Source: an uncultured Lachnospiraceae bacterium
GTDB taxonomy: Bacteria > Bacillota > Clostridia > Lachnospirales > Lachnospiraceae
Assembly: GCA_947564735.1 (NCBI GenBank)
Contig: CANOEC010000035.1
Span: forward strand, 1 to 38,809
Reading direction: 5' to 3'
Length of the DNA stretch: 38,809 nt
The notes below the pieces were generated by a model that saw only the letters and a program-made list of their open reading frames with translations, did not search any database and had not been told where the DNA came from. This document shows, piece after piece, positions 33,782 to 38,809 of this stretch (position 1 is its first letter; every line of letters begins with the position of its first letter). Position numbers and translations under genes: made by a program.

Positions 33782-36130
33782 TCACAATTCATTAATTGTC
33801 TCCGTAATCGCCATCTCCCGGATGCGCCTTGCCGGTGTATACACCGCTGCAACACAGGACAGCGCAATAATTGCTGTAATCATGAATAGCGGCTCAAACG
33901 GTACTCTCCATGAACCGCCGAAATGTGCGAAAACCAGTTTTTCCATAATCAGCCGATGCAAACACAGCCCTGCGATATACCCTATCACCAACCCGCTCAC
34001 CGCATAGGTCACGGCTTCCGCAGCAATCATCTTCGTCATCTGGTTCACACTCATCCCCACCGCACGCATGGCGCCGTACTGCTTCATTCTTGCAGAAACA
34101 CTCATGGAGATATTATTCATAATATTAAAGACTGTAATCAGCGCAATAATACTTAAGAATCCATAGGCGGCTATCCGAAATACCCAGAATGATGAATTGA
34201 CTTCCTGATTCTCCTCTCTTCTGTCTGCAAACTCATTTTCACCTGTTATTGTCTGAATGGTATCCACCGTCTCTTGTGCCACGTCCTTCGTAAGCTGCAC
34301 GCCCAGCAGAATATAATTTTCCTCTCCCGTAAGGCGCATATAAGTTTCCTCCGTACAGACAATCGCCGGACGGCTCTCCGTTCCAATTCCTTCTGAAGCA
34401 ACACATGCAACTTCCAGTTCCGTATCCCCGATTTTTATTTTGTCACCCGTATCTAAACGGCTGTCCATATTAAAAATTGTCAGCACATAATTGGTATCCC
34501 CGGCTACTTTTCCCAGATCTCCGCTGGCAATCGACCTTTTTGTCCAGTCAAACATATACGTATCATAAGAAACCAAATCAACACTGCCGGAAACGCCGTT
34601 AATCTGTGCCGGCACATCATAAGAAATGGCACACCCAAACGCTGCTTCCACACCGGACAGCTTTGCAATCTCCTCCTTCATTGACCTGTCAATGGAATTG
34701 GTGTTGTCAGTTGTCCCGATGCTGATGTCCGGATTCAAATCATTTTCCGACGGCATAAACCGCCCTATCAGATCGAGTCCTGCAAAAAATGCCAGAAATA
34801 AGGCAACCGTAAAAGCAACGGATAAACTCATCAGTATCAGATTCTTTTTTGCCGCCGTGGCATGAAAAACGCCCAGCGCACTCTCTACCTTAAAAATCCG
34901 GGTATTTGCCGCATGTGTAATCGTCTTTCCTGTGTTAGCATTACCCGATACTGCCGCTGCCGGCGATACACCTGCCGCGCGTCTTGCCGGTGAGTGCGCC
35001 GCCAGCAGTACCGATATCACGCCGACCAGAATGCCGGATACAATACCTACCACGCTAAACCGATACGAATAGCCGCTGAACTCACCGCCTACCTTATACT
35101 GCAGAATCTTACACAAAACCCATGTAAAAACGATACTGATTCCAAGACCAATAGGAATCGCCGTCCTACACCAGTTTAAAGCTTCCAGTCTGACAAAACG
35201 CATCACCTGCTTTTTGCTTGCGCCGATACAGCGCATCATCCCGAAAAACTTCGTCCGCTGTGAAACTGTGCTGTTCATGCAGCTTGAAATCATCAGCACG
35301 CCGGCAATCAGAATCATAAGAAAAACCGCCGCCGCAAGCAGATAAAGGCTGTTCATTGTCTGATTGCTGCTTGCCCCTGCCACTCCCATCGTAATAAGAT
35401 TTTCTTCGATATTTCCATCGGCAAGCCCAAACTGTGCTTTCAGATTGGCAATCATTTCCCTGATATCCGTTCCTTCCGCAAAGCGGACATAATATGCCGC
35501 GTTTTCCACCCCGTCGGCATATCCATTGCGATTGCAGATATCCTTTAACGCATCCAGACTTAAGTATGCACAGACGCCATCATACTTCGCGTCATACTGC
35601 TGGTATTCATCCACGCAGAATCCTGTTATCCTGTAGTCAAAGTCACCCGCCGGGGTATGGATGGTAATGTCATCCCCCAGCCCGACTCCCAGACGTTCTT
35701 TGGAGATTTCATTCAGCATGACCTCATTATCATTCTGCGGGTACATCCCTTCCCATTCGTAACCTCTGAGCTTATCGATATATGCCTGCTGTGTCCCGTA
35801 GAGAATGACTCTTTTCCCGTCGATTTCATATCCCTCATAGATATCTTCCCCGAAATTGCCATACCACGAGGATGCTGTCACATTTCCTGACCCTGCAAGC
35901 TGCTTTGCCTGCTCCTTGGATATGCCGCTTACTGCAATATGATAAGTTCCATGCTTCCTCATCATGACTTCTGTTTCGCCCTTCGTCATAATCTCTGCAT
36001 AAGAAAAGACCGTTGTCACGAGGAATACCGCAAAAATGATACAGAGCAGAATCAGACGGTTCTGTTTCCTGTGGGTTTTCGCAGAAATCGGAATGAGGCT
36101 TAGATAACTCTTCATCTCACAATGTTTCAT
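33782..36130 (-). CDS. ABC transporter permease with two FtsX/MacB domains
   Basis: A 782-residue permease starting at the ATG at 36130, which overlaps the TGA of the ATPase gene (ATGA); GGGGAGG stands eight bases before it. A first membrane segment (residues 25-45) precedes an extracellular MacB-like domain, then three segments of an FtsX domain (about 270-385). A further anchor near 440 precedes a second extracellular domain and a second FtsX domain (about 655-775) ending in PARRIREMAITETINEL. This duplicated layout is typical of LolCE/MacB-type complexes that move lipids, lipoproteins or antimicrobial peptides rather than nutrients. Together with the two-component genes it suggests an envelope-stress or peptide-resistance system; the substrate is unknown. 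Confidence 0.85.
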   Translation of the reverse strand: MKHCEMKSYLSLIPISAKTHRKQNRLILLCIIFAVFLVTTVFSYAEIMTKGETEVMMRKHGTYHIAVSGISKEQAKQLAGSGNVTASSWYGNFGEDIYEGYEIDGKRVILYGTQQAYIDKLRGYEWEGMYPQNDNEVMLNEISKERLGVGLGDDITIHTPAGDFDYRITGFCVDEYQQYDAKYDGVCAYLSLDALKDICNRNGYADGVENAAYYVRFAEGTDIREMIANLKAQFGLADGNIEENLITMGVAGASSNQTMNSLYLLAAAVFLMILIAGVLMISSCMNSTVSQRTKFFGMMRCIGASKKQVMRFVRLEALNWCRTAIPIGLGISIVFTWVLCKILQYKVGGEFSGYSYRFSVVGIVSGILVGVISVLLAAHSPARRAAGVSPAAAVSGNANTGKTITHAANTRIFKVESALGVFHATAAKKNLILMSLSVAFTVALFLAFFAGLDLIGRFMPSENDLNPDISIGTTDNTNSIDRSMKEEIAKLSGVEAAFGCAISYDVPAQINGVSGSVDLVSYDTYMFDWTKRSIASGDLGKVAGDTNYVLTIFNMDSRLDTGDKIKIGDTELEVACVASEGIGTESRPAIVCTEETYMRLTGEENYILLGVQLTKDVAQETVDTIQTITGENEFADRREENQEVNSSFWVFRIAAYGFLSIIALITVFNIMNNISMSVSARMKQYGAMRAVGMSVNQMTKMIAAEAVTYAVSGLVIGYIAGLCLHRLIMEKLVFAHFGGSWRVPFEPLFMITAIIALSCVAAVYTPARRIREMAITETINEL

Positions 36131-36810
36131 TCCGAACACCTCCCCAAATCTGTCAGCACGCCGTCCGATACCGACAATACTCTGTCCGCTGTCTGGGCGA
36201 TCGTGCGGTTATGGGTAATCATGATGATCGTCTGCTCATATTTTCTCGACGCCTCTTTTAACAGGGCAATCACCTCGCTGCTGTTCTGTGAATCCAGATT
36301 GCCGGTCGGTTCATCCGCCAGAATGAGAGATGGTCTTGTCATCAGTGCACGCCCGATTGCCACCCTCTGCTGCTGTCCACCGGATAACTGATTCGGCAAA
36401 TGCCCCCTGCGCTCTTTCAAGTTGAGCACCAAAAGCAGTTCTTCCAGATATTCCCGATCCGGCTTCTGGTAATCCAGCAACACTGGAAACATTATATTCT
36501 GCTCCACCGTCAATTCGGGAATCAGGTTAAAAGCCTGAAAGATAAATCCGATATTTCTCCGGCGGAAAACCGTAAGTGCGCTCTCTTTCATGGCAAAGGT
36601 ATCCTTGCCGTCAATCAATACTTTGCCGGATGTGGGGGTATCCAGCGCCCCAATCATATTGAGCAACGTACTTTTCCCGGAACCGGATTCTCCGACAATC
36701 GCCACATACTCTCCCTTCGGCACCGAAAAGCTGACATTCTTAAGCGCCTGCACGGATGTCTCTCCGCTGCCGTAAGTCTTGCAAATATTGCTGACCTCTA
36801 ATAAATTCAT
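36127..36810 (-). CDS. ABC transporter ATPase, MacB/LolD type
   Basis: A 227-residue ATPase of normal length. Walker A is GESGSGKST near residues 40-48, the signature LSGGQQQRVAIGRAL is near 141, Walker B is LILADEPTGNLD, and the H-loop is MITHN. The FIFQAFNLIPELTVEQN segment is typical of the MacB/LolD/BceA group. It is translationally coupled to the permease. Its promoter region lies in the 95-nt gap after the histidine kinase gene, and its presumed operator overlaps the stop codon of that gene. Confidence 0.92.
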   Translation of the reverse strand: MNLLEVSNICKTYGSGETSVQALKNVSFSVPKGEYVAIVGESGSGKSTLLNMIGALDTPTSGKVLIDGKDTFAMKESALTVFRRRNIGFIFQAFNLIPELTVEQNIMFPVLLDYQKPDREYLEELLLVLNLKERRGHLPNQLSGGQQQRVAIGRALMTRPSLILADEPTGNLDSQNSSEVIALLKEASRKYEQTIIMITHNRTIAQTADRVLSVSDGVLTDLGRCSE

Positions 36811-36866
36811 TGTATAAGCACCTCTTTCTGATTGATTTTACTAGAGAATTTCTCCTCTCTTTTGAA

Positions 36867-36918
36867 AGATTAGCATATGAATCTTACAGCAAGACTTCCG
36901 CCAGACTACAATTTTGTA
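36867..36918 (-). promoter_or_regulatory. Promoter with palindrome and TGTAAG (ABC operon)
   Basis: Minus strand: TACAAAATTGTA (36918-36907), 18 nt, TGTAAG (36888-36883), 10 nt, extended -10 TGCTAATCT (36875-36867). The element spacing equals that at 33600-33653 exactly. The palindrome covers the last codons and stop of the histidine kinase gene. Probable target of the response regulator encoded at 38034. Confidence 0.6.
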
Positions 36919-37970
36919 GGAATCATGAAATGCATCGCAAAGACTGTCCCCTCTCCCAGCCGGCTGTCCGCCTCAATCGTTCCGTTATGCGCTTCCACCA
37001 CGAATTTGGCAAGCGGCAGTCCCAGCCCAATCCCTTGTATATCCTTGGAATATCTGCTGCGGTAAAACCGCTTGAAAATATGGTACAAATCCTCCGGATG
37101 GATACCACTCCCGTTATCTCTGACCGTTATTTTCACCACAGAGGCAGACTGGCTCCAATCCACCCGGACGCAATCCCCCTCTTTTGTGTGATCAAGTGCA
37201 TTTTTGACAATATTTCCGACTGCTTCCACAATCCATCCCCGGTCGCAGTACAGAAAGCTGTCTTCACTGCCCGACAGCACAATTTCTTTATGCTCCTGTC
37301 CGGCACGGAACAGAAACTGCTCTTTAACATCCGTCATCATCTCCAAAATATTTTCCGGCTGCTTCTCTAAAACCATCGTCCCCGCATCAAATTTGGCAAC
37401 TTTTAAGAAATTCTGCACCAGCGTCTCTATCCGGTCAAGTTCCTTCTCCGATAAGTCCGCAAATTCTTTGACTGTCTCCAAATCCGCCGTTTCCGACTCC
37501 GCCTGCAAAATCCCATTATAAATATTCAGAGCCGCGAGGGGCGTCTTCAGCTGATGTGAAATATCCGATATCATATTTTGCAGAAATTTCCTCGATTTTT
37601 CTTCCTTATCCGCCTTGGCGTTCAGAATAGCCGCCATAGAGTTTACTTCATGAAACAATCTGAATACTTCGCCTTCCTCATCGCATACAATCCGTGCCGT
37701 CCGGTTTCCGGAAATAAACTGCCTGACCTGAGAAACGGCGTCCTCCATCATCTTATCCTGCAATCTAAAATACCGGTAGCATACTGCCAGCACACCTATT
37801 CCCATTAAAAAGGCGCCAGCCATAACACTTATGATTCCGATACTCAAATCTGCAGCCGCTATTCCGAACCCTCCTGTCATAATCAGTACTGAAACGAAAA
37901 GAAAAGCCAGTATACAGAGTATCATCTGTATAAACAGCCATTTTATTTTGGGGTTTGTAAACACTCTCAT
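36906..37970 (-). CDS. Sensor histidine kinase with short extracellular loop
   Basis: A 354-residue kinase. Two membrane segments (about 11-32 and 43-65) are separated by only about ten residues, as in intramembrane-sensing kinases. A HAMP-like linker follows, then the H-box DISHQLKTPL (phosphorylated His139), the N-box IVKNALDHTKEG, and the G-boxes DNGSGI and GIGLGLPLAK. The short loop means it probably cannot bind a ligand alone and may sense through the adjacent ABC transporter, as known for BceS-type kinases. It lies 63 nt after the response regulator gene. Confidence 0.9.
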   Translation of the reverse strand: MRVFTNPKIKWLFIQMILCILAFLFVSVLIMTGGFGIAAADLSIGIISVMAGAFLMGIGVLAVCYRYFRLQDKMMEDAVSQVRQFISGNRTARIVCDEEGEVFRLFHEVNSMAAILNAKADKEEKSRKFLQNMISDISHQLKTPLAALNIYNGILQAESETADLETVKEFADLSEKELDRIETLVQNFLKVAKFDAGTMVLEKQPENILEMMTDVKEQFLFRAGQEHKEIVLSGSEDSFLYCDRGWIVEAVGNIVKNALDHTKEGDCVRVDWSQSASVVKITVRDNGSGIHPEDLYHIFKRFYRSRYSKDIQGIGLGLPLAKFVVEAHNGTIEADSRLGEGTVFAMHFMIPTKL

Positions 37971-38033
37971 CCTGATTCCATCCTCTTTCCTTTTCGGAAT
38001 ATGTTAACACACCAGCCTCTGAAGCCCTACGCA

Positions 38034-38726
38034 TCATTTTCCCAAAGCACTGTTCCACTTATATCCCATCCCGCGCATCGTCACAATCTTATCCGGTTCC
38101 CCCGGATTGTCTTCAATCTTCATACGCAGTCTGCGGATATAGACCGTAAGGGTCTTATTATCAATATAATTTTCGTTACAATCCCACAGCCTGCTAAGAA
38201 TCTGTTCCGGCGACAGCACCACATCAGGATTTTTCATAAACAGACAAAGGAGCTTGTATTCGCTTGACGTCAATTCAATTGCCTTTCCATCTTTATAGAC
38301 CATTCCCTGCAACAGCTGCACTGTAATGCCTTTAGAAGTCAGTTCCGCCTCCGGCTGACTAAAATGATCGCTCCGCCTAAGAAGTGCATTGACCCTCGAC
38401 AGAAATACTGCCAGCTTAAACGGCTTTGTGATATAATCGTCTGCGCCAATATCCAGACCCATGATGATATCCGTCTCCTCATCGGCTGCCGTCAGAAACA
38501 TAATCGGCACTTTGGAAGTCTGCCGTATTTTCCTACACAGCTCAAAGCCGGAACCGTCCGGAAGCGATACATCCAGAATCACCAAGTCATACTTTTCTGC
38601 ATCCCACATCCGTTCTGCTTCAAGACTTGTCCGCGCAACATCAACTTCATACCCCTGCTTTTTCATCGCAAAGGTCAGTCCGTTAATTAAACTTAAATCA
38701 TCCTCGACAAAAAAGAGCTGCTTCAT
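38034..38726 (-). CDS. OmpR family response regulator
   Basis: A 230-residue regulator. The receiver domain has the acidic pair Glu8/Asp9/Asp10 (FFVEDD), phospho-acceptor Asp52 (VILDVSLPDGSG), Thr near 80 (FLTAADEE) and Lys near 102 (ITKPFKL). The C-terminal winged helix (ELTSSEYKLLCLFMKNP, DNKTLTVYIRRLRMKIE, VTMRGMGYKW) binds direct repeats. AGGAAGG precedes the ATG. First gene of the regulator-kinase-ABC cluster; it is the natural candidate to bind the TGTAAG elements in this window. Confidence 0.93.
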   Translation of the reverse strand: MKQLFFVEDDLSLINGLTFAMKKQGYEVDVARTSLEAERMWDAEKYDLVILDVSLPDGSGFELCRKIRQTSKVPIMFLTAADEETDIIMGLDIGADDYITKPFKLAVFLSRVNALLRRSDHFSQPEAELTSKGITVQLLQGMVYKDGKAIELTSSEYKLLCLFMKNPDVVLSPEQILSRLWDCNENYIDNKTLTVYIRRLRMKIEDNPGEPDKIVTMRGMGYKWNSALGK

Positions 38727-38770
38727 TCATTTACACCTTCCTTTTCTCACATCATCCTATCACAGAACAA

Positions 38771-38809
38771 AATGCCTTCGGCATTATGTTCGGAAGAACC
38801 TTCGGTTCT
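38771..38809 (-). terminator. Two tandem short hairpins at the right edge
   Basis: AATGCC-TTC-GGCATT (38771-38785) and AGAACC-TTC-GGTTCT (38795-38809) are two stem-loops with the same tri-loop. On the minus strand the first is followed by TTTTG. They probably end a leftward gene beyond the window edge, upstream of the response regulator. Confidence 0.5.

Noticed and set aside
33782-36810. Classical BceAB bacitracin-type exporter
   Set aside because: The permease has two FtsX domains and two extracellular domains, not the ten-span layout with one large loop typical of BceB.
36904-36919. Palindrome at the kinase stop as a simple coding coincidence
   Set aside because: I first dismissed it as codons for TKL-stop, but the identical 12-mer with identical spacings at 33640 makes chance unlikely; kept as an operator.
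1-38809. tRNA, rRNA, CRISPR array or prophage genes
   Set aside because: No repeats with regular spacing, no cloverleaf-like or rRNA sequence, and no phage structural or integrase gene was recognised.

Overview
The window reads as chromosome of a gut-type Clostridia, most likely a Lachnospiraceae. The grounds are strong GGAGG-type ribosome binding sites, LplB/LplC/LipO-type sugar importers without their own ATPase, LacI control, PIN/antitoxin pairs, a 'LIC_10190'-like membrane protein, and moderate GC with AT-rich promoters. No RNA gene, CRISPR array or intact insertion sequence was seen.

Layout. (1) 1-2060: a small accessory segment with a PIN toxin/antitoxin pair, a 5'-truncated DUF1186-like remnant and two doubtful small ORFs. 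It is bracketed by diverged direct repeats (28-60 and 2014-2046). (2) 2069-4894: a large protein fusing a PIG-L type deacetylase to a glycogen/starch-synthase (GT5) type glycosyltransferase. (3) 5033-29110: a glycan-utilisation locus of about 24 kb. A rightward GH43-GH31 pair meets, tail to tail at a bidirectional terminator, a long leftward operon: GH51, two ABC permeases, solute-binding lipoprotein, GH120-like beta-helix protein, MATE transporter, GH95. Further leftward units encode a tandem feruloyl-esterase-like protein, a carboxylesterase-SGNH fusion, a LacI regulator and a second GH43. (4) 29237-38809: a small membrane protein, a P-loop-less AAA-ATPase-like/PD-(D/E)XK protein, a YxeA-like protein, a polytopic membrane protein, and an ABC exporter (permease plus ATPase) with its two-component system.

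How it works together. None of the glycan enzymes shows a signal peptide, so the picture is import of decorated oligosaccharides by the lipoprotein/permease pair followed by cytoplasmic dismantling. The combination GH31 + GH95 + GH120-like + GH51/GH43 + feruloyl esterase matches, linkage by linkage, the complex maize-bran heteroxylan side chain alpha-D-Xyl-(1-3)-alpha-L-Gal-(1-2)-beta-D-Xyl-(1-2)-5-O-feruloyl-L-Ara. That match is my main functional hypothesis. A CG-centred operator (core GTTTAACG) recurs at five places in front of the transcription units and is the probable target of the LacI protein.

The second notable theme is regulatory. The ABC exporter and the membrane-protein gene share one promoter architecture (TACAAAATTGTA, 18 nt, TGTAAG, 10 nt, extended -10). 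This probably marks a response-regulator regulon. The membrane-protein gene also has a second upstream promoter whose -35/-10 spacer contains a run of nine G, a classic arrangement for phase variation.
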